Assembly (NCBI GenBank): GCA_019359725.1
Contig: JAHHGR010000001.1
Coordinates: 1-64,000 of the forward strand
From: Aphanocapsa lilacina HA4352-LM1
GTDB taxonomy: Bacteria; Cyanobacteriota; Cyanobacteriia; Gloeobacterales; Gloeobacteraceae
DNA: 64,000 bases
Direction of reading: 5' to 3'
This document shows, in pieces, positions 10,990 to 19,258 of the stretch; within the stretch, counting starts at the first letter, position 1, and each line of letters starts with the position of its first letter. The notes beneath the pieces were generated by a model that had not been told where the DNA came from, made no database searches, and saw nothing but the letters and a program-made list of their open reading frames with translations. A program made the translations under genes and the position numbers.

Positions 10990-11816
10990 TGCTCAAAGCT
11001 GAGGGAGTCGGTGTGCACCTTGGAGGACGGTGGCTGCTGGAGCAGGTGAGCCTGGAAGCGATTCCTGGCGAGGTGATCGCTATCATCGGCCCCAACGGCG
11101 CCGGCAAATCGACGTTGCTCAAGACCCTCGCGGGTGAAATCCGGCCCACGCGGGGCAGCGTCTCCATGGCGGGCAAACCCCTGGCGGATTGGCCCGCCCG
11201 CGAGCGGGCTTGCGTGCGCGCCGTCCTGCCCCAGAGTTCGACCCTGGCCTTTGCCTTTCGCGCCTTCGAGGTGGTGCTGATGGGCCGCACGCCCCACAGC
11301 CGCGGCCTCGAAGGGGAGCGCGACCGGCACATCGCCCGTGAGGCGATGGCGGCGGCCGGGGTCGCTCACTTGACCGAACGGCTTTACCCGACGCTCTCGG
11401 GAGGAGAAAGGCAACGGGTGCAACTGGCCCGCGTCCTGGCGCAGATCTGGGAAGCACCCCCCGATTCGCCCCGCTACCTGCTACTCGACGAACCGACCGC
11501 AAGCCTCGATCTCACCCACCAGCACGGCACTCTGGTTGTGGCGCGGGGCTTTGCCCGCCAAGGAGCGGCCGTCATAACCGTCCTCCATGATCTCAACCTG
11601 GCGGCCCAATACGCGGATCGCCTTGCGCTGCTGAAAGACGGAAAATTGCTCGTAGTCGGCCCACCCGACATCGTCCTCACCGCGGAATGGATCGAGACGG
11701 GTTTCGGCTTGCAGACACTGGTCTTGCGCCACCCCCGGTTGGGATGTCCGCTGGTGATTGCGCTCGGGACCGCTTCAGTCTTGCAGCCAGGCGAACAACT
11801 CGCCCACGGTGAGTGA
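10989..11816 (+). CDS. hmuV: Hemin ABC transporter, ATP-binding protein
   Basis: 275 aa with all ABC ATPase elements: Walker A IIGPNGAGKSTLL at about residue 36, the signature LSGGERQRVQLARVL, Walker B YLLLDEPTASLDL and the H-loop VLHDLNLAAQYAD. The substituent LMGRTPHSRG is typical of the heme/siderophore/B12 branch. I chose the ATG at 10989 because it overlaps the hmuU stop as TGATG; the ATG at 10980 would add three residues. The 3' end overlaps the convergent Uma2 gene by 42 bases. Confidence 0.93.
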   Translation: MLKAEGVGVHLGGRWLLEQVSLEAIPGEVIAIIGPNGAGKSTLLKTLAGEIRPTRGSVSMAGKPLADWPARERACVRAVLPQSSTLAFAFRAFEVVLMGRTPHSRGLEGERDRHIAREAMAAAGVAHLTERLYPTLSGGERQRVQLARVLAQIWEAPPDSPRYLLLDEPTASLDLTHQHGTLVVARGFARQGAAVITVLHDLNLAAQYADRLALLKDGKLLVVGPPDIVLTAEWIETGFGLQTLVLRHPRLGCPLVIALGTASVLQPGEQLAHGE

Positions 11817-12338
11817 GAATTGCTCGGCAAATGCGGGCACAGGCAAACGCACTTCAGGCTCTTCGAACGCCTCCGGCAGTTGACCCGGCCGGTAAACAAA
11901 CACCGTTTGCTCGTCGGGATCGATGAGCCAGCCCATCTGGGTACCGTGTTTGAGGCAGTGAAGAATGTTTTTTACCACTCGGGTTTGGCTTTGATCGGGC
12001 GAGAGGATCTCGACAGTCCAATCCGGGGCCATCCAGAAGATGTTGGCAACCGCGCCTCGTTCGTCGCGGGCAATTCGCTCCCAAACGAACACAGAGATAT
12101 CCGGCACAGTGGACCGTCCACCGAAAGTACATCGCAGTTCAGAGAAAGCCCGTGCGATGCGCCTGGATCTGAGAACCCCACTTACCGCAGCCGCGAGTTC
12201 AGTCTGGATAGCACTGTGTTTACCTTGTGGCATCGGTTTTTGCAGGACTCGGCCGTCGATATATTCACTAGCAGGTTCGGTTTCCGGCAACTGCAGAAAC
12301 TCCTCCAGCGTCAACAGGCGAGACGGTAGGCGAACCAT
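11775..12338 (-). CDS. Uma2 family (DUF820) putative restriction endonuclease
   Basis: 187 aa of the PD-(D/E)XK-fold Uma2 family that is hugely expanded in cyanobacteria and whose biological role is unsettled. Visible are the LTLEEFLQLPETEPASEYID start, PQGKHSAIQTELAAAV, VPDISVFVW and APDWTVEILSPDQSQTRVV, which carry the acidic and lysine/glutamine fold residues. A strong AGGAGGGG ribosome site precedes the ATG at 12338. The C-terminal codons overlap hmuV tail to tail. Confidence 0.9.
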   Translation of the reverse strand: MVRLPSRLLTLEEFLQLPETEPASEYIDGRVLQKPMPQGKHSAIQTELAAAVSGVLRSRRIARAFSELRCTFGGRSTVPDISVFVWERIARDERGAVANIFWMAPDWTVEILSPDQSQTRVVKNILHCLKHGTQMGWLIDPDEQTVFVYRPGQLPEAFEEPEVRLPVPAFAEQFSLTVGELFAWLQD

Positions 12339-12377
12339 GGAAGACCCCTCCTGGACATAGGTTCCAGGAACTTGCCG

Positions 12378-12704
12378 CTATTCTAACGAGCATCTGCGGC
12401 GCTCCCGCCGCAACCAATCGCCCAGCGCAGCCTCCAGCATCGGCCCGTAGGCCGGCAAAGCAGCGACAGCCACTATCCAGTCTCCCGGTTCAAGCGGCAG
12501 CGACGATTCCGCTTCGATCACCTGCTGTTGGCGCAACACACATAACACCCGGCAGGTGAGAGGTAAAGGCAGAGTCTGCCAATCTGCAGCGCAAACAGGA
12601 TGGAGAACCGAGACGCGCACCAGTGCCGGAGCCGGCTGCCGCAGGTTCAGCTCTCGCCGCAGGCTGTCAAAATCAGCGGTGGCATACATTTCAAGGGATT
12701 TCAT
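12378..12704 (-). CDS. RCK_C/TrkA-C-like small protein coupled to kdpC
   Basis: 108 aa, soluble. The centre reads VSVLHPVCAADWQTLPLPLT, then CRVLCVLRQQQVIEA and LPLEPGDWIVAVA. That matches the outline of the RCK_C (TrkA-C) domain, which binds small ligands and controls K+ channels and transporters (a '..R.g..i.P....l..GD.i.v.' pattern). No Rossmann RCK_N domain is attached. Its ATG overlaps the kdpC stop by ATGA, so it is the last gene of the kdp operon and is probably made with the pump. A regulatory role in Kdp or other K+ transport is inference. Confidence 0.6.
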   Translation of the reverse strand: MKSLEMYATADFDSLRRELNLRQPAPALVRVSVLHPVCAADWQTLPLPLTCRVLCVLRQQQVIEAESSLPLEPGDWIVAVAALPAYGPMLEAALGDWLRRERRRCSLE

Positions 12705-13267
12705 TGCCGAATTCCGTCGAGGGCGAGATTGAGGGCCAGCACGTTGACGCGTGGCTCGCCGAAGATGCCGAGGAAGCGGCCCTCCGTGTACTGCGACACG
12801 AGCTTTCGAACCTGCTCGGGAGCAAGGTTGCGGGCTCTGGAGACCCGTGCAATCTGCACGGCCGCCCCGGCCGGGGTAATGTGCGGATCGAGACCGGAAG
12901 CGGGAGTGGTCACCAGATCGATGGTTGGTTTGGTGCCGTTTTGGGCCTCAAACGCTGCGGCATCGGCCTTGACCCGCTCGATGAGGACTTTGTTGGTGGG
13001 AGCGAGTAGGCTCGCACCGCTCGCCTCCGCTTTGTAGTCGATACTGCTGGGCCGACCGTGGAAGTAGCGCACGGAAGTGAACTTCTGGCCGATAAGCGAC
13101 GAGCCGATCACCTGATTCTGGGCGTTGCGCACCAGCGACCCGTTGGCCTGATCGGGAAAGGCCACCTGGGCGAAGCCCGTGAAGATGAGCGGGTAGGCCA
13201 GGCCGCAGGCGATCCAGAAGAAGATGGCCATGCGGGCGGCGGTGCCGATTTCTTTGAACGTGGACAT
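12701..13267 (-). CDS. kdpC: K+-transporting ATPase subunit C
   Basis: 188 aa with one N-terminal membrane helix (AIFFWIACGLAYPLIFTGFA). The conserved periplasmic features are QVIGSSLIGQKFTSVRYFHG, RPSSIDYKAEASGASLLAPT and VTTPASGLDPHITPAGAAVQ. It acts as the helper subunit that raises K+ affinity of the KdpFABC pump. The gene follows kdpB with a 15-base gap and is coupled to the downstream RCK_C-like gene. Confidence 0.97.
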   Translation of the reverse strand: MSTFKEIGTAARMAIFFWIACGLAYPLIFTGFAQVAFPDQANGSLVRNAQNQVIGSSLIGQKFTSVRYFHGRPSSIDYKAEASGASLLAPTNKVLIERVKADAAAFEAQNGTKPTIDLVTTPASGLDPHITPAGAAVQIARVSRARNLAPEQVRKLVSQYTEGRFLGIFGEPRVNVLALNLALDGIRQ

Positions 13268-13282
13268 GGTGAAGGCTCCTGG

Positions 13283-15373
13283 TTAGGCGAGGCCGACGGC
13301 GGTGACGACGATATCGATGAGCTTGATGCCCACAAACGGCACCACCAGGCCCCCCAATCCGTAGATAAGGATATTGCGGGTCAGCAACCGGTCGGCGCTC
13401 AAGGGGCGAAATTCGACCCCCCGCAGCGCCAGCGGGATGAGGGCAGGGATGATCAGGGCATTGAAGATGAGCGCCGAGAGGATGGCCGACTGGGGACTGG
13501 TGAGGGCCATGATGTTGAGCGCACCGATCCCGGCGGCGGCGAACATCGCCGGGATGAGGGCGAAGTACTTCGAGACGTCGTTGGCGATGCTGAAGGTGGT
13601 CAGCGCGCCGCGGGTGATGAGCAGTTGCTTGCCGATGGTGACTACGTCGATGAGTTTGGTCGGGTCCGAGTCGAGGTCGACCATGTTGGCGGCTTCCTTG
13701 GCGGCCTGGGTGCCGGAGTTCATGGCAACGCCCACGTCCGCCTGCGCCAGAGCCGGTGCGTCGTTGGTGCCGTCGCCGGTCATCGCCACCAACTTGCCCT
13801 GCTCCTGGCTCTCGCGGATGACCCGGATTTTGTCCTCGGGGGTGGCTTCGGCAATAAAGTCGTCCACCCCCGCCTCACCGGCAATCACCGAGGCGGTGAT
13901 CCGGTTGTCGCCGGTGAGCATGATCGTCCGGATGCCCATGCGCCGCAATTCCTCGAAGCGCTCGCGGATACCGGGCTTGACGATGTCCTTGAGGTAGATG
14001 ATCCCAAAAATCTCGGTGCCGTCGCTCACCGCAAGCGGTGTGCCCCCAAGGCGCGAGACCCGTTCAACCGCACCGTCGAGCTCTGCAGAACCCGCCGCAC
14101 CGCCTTGCGCCTGGACGTAGCGCTTGACGGCATCGACGGCGCCTTTGCGCACGCGGCGGCCGTCGCCAAAATCGGTACCGCTCATGCGCGTCTGGGCGGT
14201 GAATTCGATCCCGGCGGCCCCCTGCGGATCGTAGCCGCCCGCCGCCCCCTGGGCCGTGGCAAGCTTGATCACCGACTTGCCCTCCGGGGTGGTGTCGAAG
14301 ATCGAAGCGGCCCAGGCCGCCTGCGCCAAACGCCCGAGGCTGTGGCCGCCCACGGGGATGAACTCGTCCGCCAGCCGGTTGCCCAGGGTGATCGTACCGG
14401 TCTTGTCGAGGATGAGCGTGCCCACGTCGCCCGCTGCCTCCACCGCCTTGCCGCTGGTGGCGATCACGTTGAACTGGGCCACCCGGTCCATGCCGGCGAT
14501 GCCGATGGCCGAGAGCAGTCCGCCGATCGTGGTGGGGATGAGCGCCACCAGCAGACCGACCAGGGCTGCGATGCTCACCGGGGCGCCGACGAAGTTCGCC
14601 ATCGGCGGGATGGTAGCCACCACGATGAGAAAAATGAGCGTGAGCACCGCCAGCAGCACGGTGAGGGCGATCTCGTTGGGGGTCTTCTGACGGCGGGCCC
14701 CCTCCACCAGCGCGATCATCCGGTCGATGAACGCTTCGCCCGGGTTGGAGCTGACCCGCACCAGCAGTGCGTCGGAGAGGATGCGGGTGCCGCCGGTGAC
14801 GGTGCTCGCCACGTCCGAACCGGGCTCTTTGATCACCGGGGCCGATTCGCCGGTGATCGCCGATTCGTCCACCGAGGCCACCCCTTCGAGCACTTCGCCG
14901 TCGGCCGCAATCAGATCGCCCGCCACCACCTGGATGACGTCCCCTTTGCGCAGTTGGGTGGAAAAGACCTCCTCGGTGCGGCCGTCGGGGAGCACCCGCC
15001 GGGCGGAGGTGTCCTGGCGGGTGCGGCGCAGGGCGTCGGCCTGGGCCTTGCCGCGGCCCTCGGCCACCGCCTCGGCGAAGTTGCCGAACAACACCGTCAA
15101 AAACAAGATGGCGGTGATCAGCCCATTGAGCAATCGGGTGCTGTCCGGCAGATCGCCGAACAGGTCCGGGTTGACGGTGAGAGCCAAGGTGATCACCGTG
15201 CCCACCAGCACCACGAACATCACCGGGTTCTTGTAGAGCGTCAGAGGATTGAGTTTGACGAACGCCTCGGCAATCGCCCGGCTGTACAGCCCTGACTGGT
15301 CCACCTTGCGCCGCTTGAGATCCGAGCGGACGGCGGCGTCGACCGGACGGACAGGTTTGTTGCGCACTTGCAT
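13283..15373 (-). CDS. kdpB: K+-transporting P-type ATPase subunit B
   Basis: 696-aa catalytic subunit of the Kdp pump. The phosphorylation motif [14 protein letters not shown], the actuator loop [11 protein letters not shown], the hinge [20 protein letters not shown] and the Kdp-specific [20 protein letters not shown] are all intact, and the length is normal. The N-terminus ([20 protein letters not shown]) is a cytoplasmic tail before helix 1. The stop of kdpA lies nine bases upstream of the ATG. It should be active. Confidence 0.98.
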   Translation of the reverse strand: MQVRNKPVRPVDAAVRSDLKRRKVDQSGLYSRAIAEAFVKLNPLTLYKNPVMFVVLVGTVITLALTVNPDLFGDLPDSTRLLNGLITAILFLTVLFGNFAEAVAEGRGKAQADALRRTRQDTSARRVLPDGRTEEVFSTQLRKGDVIQVVAGDLIAADGEVLEGVASVDESAITGESAPVIKEPGSDVASTVTGGTRILSDALLVRVSSNPGEAFIDRMIALVEGARRQKTPNEIALTVLLAVLTLIFLIVVATIPPMANFVGAPVSIAALVGLLVALIPTTIGGLLSAIGIAGMDRVAQFNVIATSGKAVEAAGDVGTLILDKTGTITLGNRLADEFIPVGGHSLGRLAQAAWAASIFDTTPEGKSVIKLATAQGAAGGYDPQGAAGIEFTAQTRMSGTDFGDGRRVRKGAVDAVKRYVQAQGGAAGSAELDGAVERVSRLGGTPLAVSDGTEIFGIIYLKDIVKPGIRERFEELRRMGIRTIMLTGDNRITASVIAGEAGVDDFIAEATPEDKIRVIRESQEQGKLVAMTGDGTNDAPALAQADVGVAMNSGTQAAKEAANMVDLDSDPTKLIDVVTIGKQLLITRGALTTFSIANDVSKYFALIPAMFAAAGIGALNIMALTSPQSAILSALIFNALIIPALIPLALRGVEFRPLSADRLLTRNILIYGLGGLVVPFVGIKLIDIVVTAVGLA

Positions 15374-15382
15374 GAGAGGCTC

Positions 15383-17107
15383 CTAAAAGGTCTTACCGGC
15401 GAGGTTGGCAAAGTACTCGGCAATCGGACCCAGCGCAAAGGCCGGAAAAAAGGTCAGCGCCCCCAGAATCACGATCGTGCCCGCGGTCACCGTGCCGAAC
15501 AGCACCGTGTCGGTGCGCAGGGTGCCGGGGGTTTCCGGCACGGGCACCTTGCGCTGCAGACCGCCCGCGAGGGCCAACAGGGCGACGATGGGCAAGTAGC
15601 GGCCCGCCAACAGCACCACCGAAGCGCTGAGGTTCCACCAGGGGGTATTGTCCCCCAGCCCCTCGAAGCCGGAACCGTTGTTGGCCGCCGCACTCGCGTA
15701 CTCGTAGAGCACCTGCGACAACCCGTGATAGAGCGGGTTGGAGTTGGCCGCGATCCCCGGGATACCCACCGCCAGCGCGGTCGGTATCAGAATGATGATC
15801 GGGTGGACCAGGAAGATGATGCTGGCCAGGGCCACCTCCCGCTGCTCGATTTTGCGGCCGAAAATCTCGGGGGTGCGGCCCACCATCAAACCGGTGAGAA
15901 ACACCGCAATGATCAAAAACACCAGGATGTAGGCAATGCCGGTGCCCTGCCCGCCCCAGATGACCTGCAGGCACATGTTGAACAGCGCCACTCCCCCGGC
16001 CAGGGGCGTCAGCGAATCGTGCATGGCGTTGACGGCGCCCGTCATGGTGGAGGTGGTAGCGGTGGCGTACAGCGCCGACTGCGCCCAGCCGAAGCGCACC
16101 TCCTGCCCTTCGAAGTTGGCATTGGCCGAGCCCAGCAGGGCGTTGACGGCGGGATTGCCGAAGTACTCGCTCACAGCGGCCGTACCCGTCAGGCCGGCAA
16201 ACAACAAAAAGATCATACCGAACAGCACCCAGCCCTGCTTTGTATTGCCGGCCATCACCCCGAAGGTATAAATCAACGACGTGGGCACCGCCAGCAACAG
16301 CAAAATCTCAAGCAAGTTGGTCAGCGGGTTCGGGTTCTCATAGGGGTGGGCGGAGTTGATGCCGTAGGAGCCGCCGCCGTTTTCACCCAGTTCCTTGATG
16401 CTCTCCATCGAGGCGAACGGCCCGGTGAGCAGCTTCTGGGTCGTCACCGTCTCCGTCTTGCCGTCGGTGGTCGTTTGGTACGGCTCGACAAGCCCGGCCT
16501 CGGCGATCCCGGAAAGACTCTGAGGTACCCCCTGCGACAACAGCACCACCGCAAAGACGCCCGCAACGGGCATCAACACCCGCGAAATAGAACGGGTGAG
16601 ATCGACGTAGAAGTTGCCCAGGGGCCTACCCAGCACACCCCGAATAAAAGCGATGCCCACCGACAAACCCGTGGCTGCCGAGGTGAACATCAGATATTGA
16701 AAGCAGACCATCTGGGCGAAGTGACTGGCGCCGGTCTCGCCCGAGTAGTGCTGCTGGTTGGTGTTGGTCAAAAAAGAGATGGCCGTGTGCAGCGCCAGAT
16801 CCCAGGACATGCCGGGAATATTGTTCGGATTGAGCGGCAGGCTGCCCTGGAACAGCAGCACGGCAAAGACCGGCACGAACATGGCGATGTTGCTGACAAG
16901 CACTGCCCGGGCGTACTCCCACCAATCCATCTGCCGCTCGGGTTCCACGCCGCCCAACCGGAACACCAACCCCTCCAGCGGAACGAACACGGCGTCCAGC
17001 CAGGTAGACTGACCCTGAAAGACACGGGCCATGTAGGCACCAAAAAAGGGCACGATAGCCACCATCAGGACCAGCGTCGCCCCAATTTGCAATAGACCTT
17101 CGCTCAT
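15383..17107 (-). CDS. kdpA: K+-transporting ATPase subunit A
   Basis: 574-aa channel-like K+-binding subunit of the SKT superfamily with about ten membrane helices. The pore loops are recognisable: [54 protein letters not shown] and [17 protein letters not shown]. These hold the selectivity-filter glycines. It follows kdpF with a 15-base gap. Everything suggests a functional subunit. Confidence 0.98.
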   Translation of the reverse strand: MSEGLLQIGATLVLMVAIVPFFGAYMARVFQGQSTWLDAVFVPLEGLVFRLGGVEPERQMDWWEYARAVLVSNIAMFVPVFAVLLFQGSLPLNPNNIPGMSWDLALHTAISFLTNTNQQHYSGETGASHFAQMVCFQYLMFTSAATGLSVGIAFIRGVLGRPLGNFYVDLTRSISRVLMPVAGVFAVVLLSQGVPQSLSGIAEAGLVEPYQTTTDGKTETVTTQKLLTGPFASMESIKELGENGGGSYGINSAHPYENPNPLTNLLEILLLLAVPTSLIYTFGVMAGNTKQGWVLFGMIFLLFAGLTGTAAVSEYFGNPAVNALLGSANANFEGQEVRFGWAQSALYATATTSTMTGAVNAMHDSLTPLAGGVALFNMCLQVIWGGQGTGIAYILVFLIIAVFLTGLMVGRTPEIFGRKIEQREVALASIIFLVHPIIILIPTALAVGIPGIAANSNPLYHGLSQVLYEYASAAANNGSGFEGLGDNTPWWNLSASVVLLAGRYLPIVALLALAGGLQRKVPVPETPGTLRTDTVLFGTVTAGTIVILGALTFFPAFALGPIAEYFANLAGKTF

Positions 17108-17122
17108 CGAAACATTCCTCGG

Positions 17123-17212
17123 TTAGAACCACTCGGGCTTGACCATGACCAGCAGCAAATACGCCGCCAATCCCAGGGTTATCAGCAGCAGCAGGATCAA
17201 AGGTCCACTCAT
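17123..17212 (-). CDS. kdpF: K+-transporting ATPase subunit F
   Basis: 29 codons: MSGPLILLLLITLGLAAYLL then VMVKPEWF. This is a single hydrophobic helix ending in the KPEWF tail typical of KdpF, the small lipid-facing subunit that stabilises KdpFABC. It lies just upstream of kdpA, as in other operons. The ATG is preceded by AAGAGCGAG, a modest ribosome site. Confidence 0.9.
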   Translation of the reverse strand: MSGPLILLLLITLGLAAYLLLVMVKPEWF

Positions 17213-17231
17213 GTTGACTCGCTCTTACGAA

Positions 17232-17315
17232 CTATTCTTTGGGGTTGTTCACTATCCAGTACAGGTAGCCGAGCCATAACGCAAGGGCGCCGCAGACAGC
17301 ATAAGGCTGTTCCAT
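17232..17315 (-). CDS. 27-aa membrane peptide ahead of kdpF
   Basis: A 27-codon ORF reading MEQPYAVCGALALWLGYLYW then IVNNPKE. It is one short hydrophobic helix, rich in aromatics, with a polar C-terminus. A GGAGAG ribosome site is centred about ten bases before the ATG, better than that of kdpF. It is the first ORF of the kdp operon, 19 bases before kdpF. I do not recognise it. It may be a second small subunit or a translated leader. Support is reading frame, ribosome site and position only. Confidence 0.6.
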   Translation of the reverse strand: MEQPYAVCGALALWLGYLYWIVNNPKE

Positions 17316-17498
17316 CAGAGGTCTCTCCACGATTGCTCTCGATGCCTGGACACTTCTATTGACGCCCAAGCGCAATGCACAGGCAAGGGATTAGTCGACA
17401 GTTTGGACTACCGATACATGCAGTTAAACAGGTGGTATATAACGAACGATATAGGCCCGCTTGGCAGAGTTAAAAACGTAAAATTTGATAAACTGTGG
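17316..17498. promoter_or_regulatory. AT-rich divergent control region between kdp operon and kinase gene
   Basis: This stretch is markedly AT-richer than its surroundings and must hold promoters for both the kdp operon (left) and the sensor kinase (right). TTGGCA at 17461-17466 with TTGATA at 17485-17490 (18-base spacing) is a possible rightward promoter. It would place the transcript start almost on the ATG at 17499, i.e. nearly leaderless. No clear operator was identified. Confidence 0.4.
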
Positions 17499-18605
17499 AT
17501 GCGACTAATTTTGCCCGTCGGCTGTTGGCCCACCATGCCAAAGCGCGTTTTTCCCTTCAGACCGATCACGGCCTACATCGCTTCGATGTTCGCCTTCATC
17601 ATGGTTCTCGAATTTACGACCGAACCGGAGTACATTTTTGGCTACCTTTACGTCGGACCGATCCTGCTTGCCAACTGGTTTTTGGACCGGCGCAGCACGG
17701 CATTCGTGACGGCGCTGAGCGTGGCGCTCACGCTGCTCAATCTGGTCTTTCCCCGGCAGGCGCTCGCGAGCAGCGTCGCGGTGGTCGACCGGTTGATCAC
17801 CGTCGCCGCGCTGCTGACGGTGGCCTACTTGGGACTCCAGTACCGGCGGATCCAGGAGGAGGCGGCGCGCCAGAAGGCCGCCCTGCAGACCGAAGAGGAG
17901 CTTTCGCGCGCCCAGTCCGACTTTGTCGCAACCCTCACCCACGATCTCAAGACGCCGCTGCTGGGCGCCCAGCAGACGCTGCAATTTTTCGGCCAGGAAC
18001 AGTTTGGGGCTATCACTCCCCAGCAACAGGGGGTGATCGAGACATTGCTCAAAAGCAACCACAAATTGCTGGCCCTGGTGGACACGCTGCTTGCCATCTA
18101 CCGCAACCGCCTTTCAGGTCCGAAACTCGACCGGCAGGTGAGAAATATCGACGAGTTGTGCGCCGAGCAGATTGTGGAACTGCAGGATCTGGCCTTAAGC
18201 CGCCAGATTGAACTGGTCTACGAAGGAGCCGAAGGCGTGCACCTGGCGGTGGACGGTTTGCAACTGGGCCGGGTGGTGGCGAATCTGGTGGGCAACGCTA
18301 TCAACCACACGCCGCGCGGGGGGCGGGTGATAGTGCGGCTGCTGCAGGCGGCAGCAGAGGTGCGGCTGCTGGTGGAGGATACCGGCTCGGGCATCCCGCC
18401 CACGGACATCCGGCGCATCTTTGATCGGTTCTACCAGTCCGACAACACCCGCCATATCCCCGGCACCGGCCTGGGGTTGTACCTATCCAGGCAGATCGTC
18501 GAAGCGCACGGCGGGCGGATCTGGGCGGTCAACCGGCCCGGGGGGGGATGCCTGTTCGCCGTGGCCTTGCCCGCGCCGACGGCGGGGGCGGAGGTGCAGC
18601 TGTGA
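17499..18605 (+). CDS. Membrane sensor histidine kinase (kdp-linked)
   Basis: About 368 aa from this start. Four membrane helices (about residues 20-110, DUF4118-like in layout) lead through a short coiled coil to the kinase. The H-box is DFVATLTHDLKTPLLGAQQT, the N-box LVGNAINHTPRGG, the G1 box DTGSGIPP and the F/G2 region FDRFYQSDNTRHIPGTGLGL. It probably phosphorylates the regulator whose GTG overlaps its stop. It lacks the KdpD N-terminal domains, which sit in a separate protein two genes on. Alternative starts are the in-frame ATGs at 17535 (MPKRVF) and 17421 (MQLNRW) and the TTG at 17403; I favour 17499 because sequence before it looks intergenic. Confidence 0.85.
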   Translation: MRLILPVGCWPTMPKRVFPFRPITAYIASMFAFIMVLEFTTEPEYIFGYLYVGPILLANWFLDRRSTAFVTALSVALTLLNLVFPRQALASSVAVVDRLITVAALLTVAYLGLQYRRIQEEAARQKAALQTEEELSRAQSDFVATLTHDLKTPLLGAQQTLQFFGQEQFGAITPQQQGVIETLLKSNHKLLALVDTLLAIYRNRLSGPKLDRQVRNIDELCAEQIVELQDLALSRQIELVYEGAEGVHLAVDGLQLGRVVANLVGNAINHTPRGGRVIVRLLQAAAEVRLLVEDTGSGIPPTDIRRIFDRFYQSDNTRHIPGTGLGLYLSRQIVEAHGGRIWAVNRPGGGCLFAVALPAPTAGAEVQL

Positions 18606-19246
18606 GCGAACCGATCACCGTGTTGTTGGTCGAGGACGACCCGCTCTTTCGCATGGGGCTTGCTCTGTTTCTGCGCAACCAACCGGAGCTGCAGCTGATG
18701 GGCGAGGCGGAGGACGGCGAATCGGCTTTGGATCTGGTGGGCCGTCTGCAACCGCGGCTGGTGCTGCTCGATCTCAGCCTGCCGGGGATCGGAGGGCAAA
18801 GGACGCTGGAGCGCCTCAAGCGGGAGTACCCCGAAGTGCGGGTGCTGGTGCTCACCTCGCGCGAAGAAGCGAATCTGGTGCAGGCGATTTTACAGAAAGG
18901 TGCGGACGGTTACTGCCTGAAGGGTATCTCGCCGGAGCATCTGCTGACGGTCATCCGCGAAGTCAGCGCTGGCAACGGCTGGTTCGACGCGAAAGTACTC
19001 GCCCAGGTGCGCAGCGCCCTGGCCCCGGCTCCCGGCGCCTCGCCGGGCACCGTCACCGAACGGGAAAAGGAGGTGCTGCGGTGGATTGCCCGGGGAGCCA
19101 GCAACCCCGAGATCGGCCGGCAACTGCACATCTCCAGCGGCACCGTGCGGGTGCACGTGCACGCCATCCTGCGCAAACTTGGGGCGGTCGACCGCACCCA
19201 GGCCGTTGTTTTGGCCCTTGAAAAGGGATTGATTGCTCCTCCTTGA
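18602..19246 (+). CDS. NarL/FixJ family response regulator
   Basis: 214 aa from the GTG at 18602, which overlaps the kinase stop. The receiver domain has the acidic pair in VLLVEDDPLF, the phospho-acceptor in LVLLDLSLPG and the Thr/Lys switch in VLVLTSREE and GYCLKG. A LuxR-type helix-turn-helix follows (VTEREKEVLRWIARGASNPE, then HISSGTVRVHVHAIL). KdpE proteins belong to the OmpR/winged-helix class, so this is a different output domain serving, by position, the kdp locus. Targets are unknown; the divergent kdp promoter is the obvious candidate. Confidence 0.92.
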   Translation: MSEPITVLLVEDDPLFRMGLALFLRNQPELQLMGEAEDGESALDLVGRLQPRLVLLDLSLPGIGGQRTLERLKREYPEVRVLVLTSREEANLVQAILQKGADGYCLKGISPEHLLTVIREVSAGNGWFDAKVLAQVRSALAPAPGASPGTVTEREKEVLRWIARGASNPEIGRQLHISSGTVRVHVHAILRKLGAVDRTQAVVLALEKGLIAPP

Positions 19247-19258
19247 CCGTGGGTTGCC

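Noticed and set aside
13058-15295. A 745-codon open frame antisense to kdpB
   Set aside because: The kdpB frame is unmistakable. The antisense frame is open because of GC-rich codon use and is full of His/Arg/Gly/Asp.
15368-17095. A 575-codon open frame antisense to kdpA
   Set aside because: Shadow of a complete kdpA; the translation has no fold-like pattern.
18540-18547. G8 run near the end of the sensor kinase as a phase-variation site
   Set aside because: Only eight bases, in a single housekeeping-type kinase near the C-terminus; weaker than the G10 tract.
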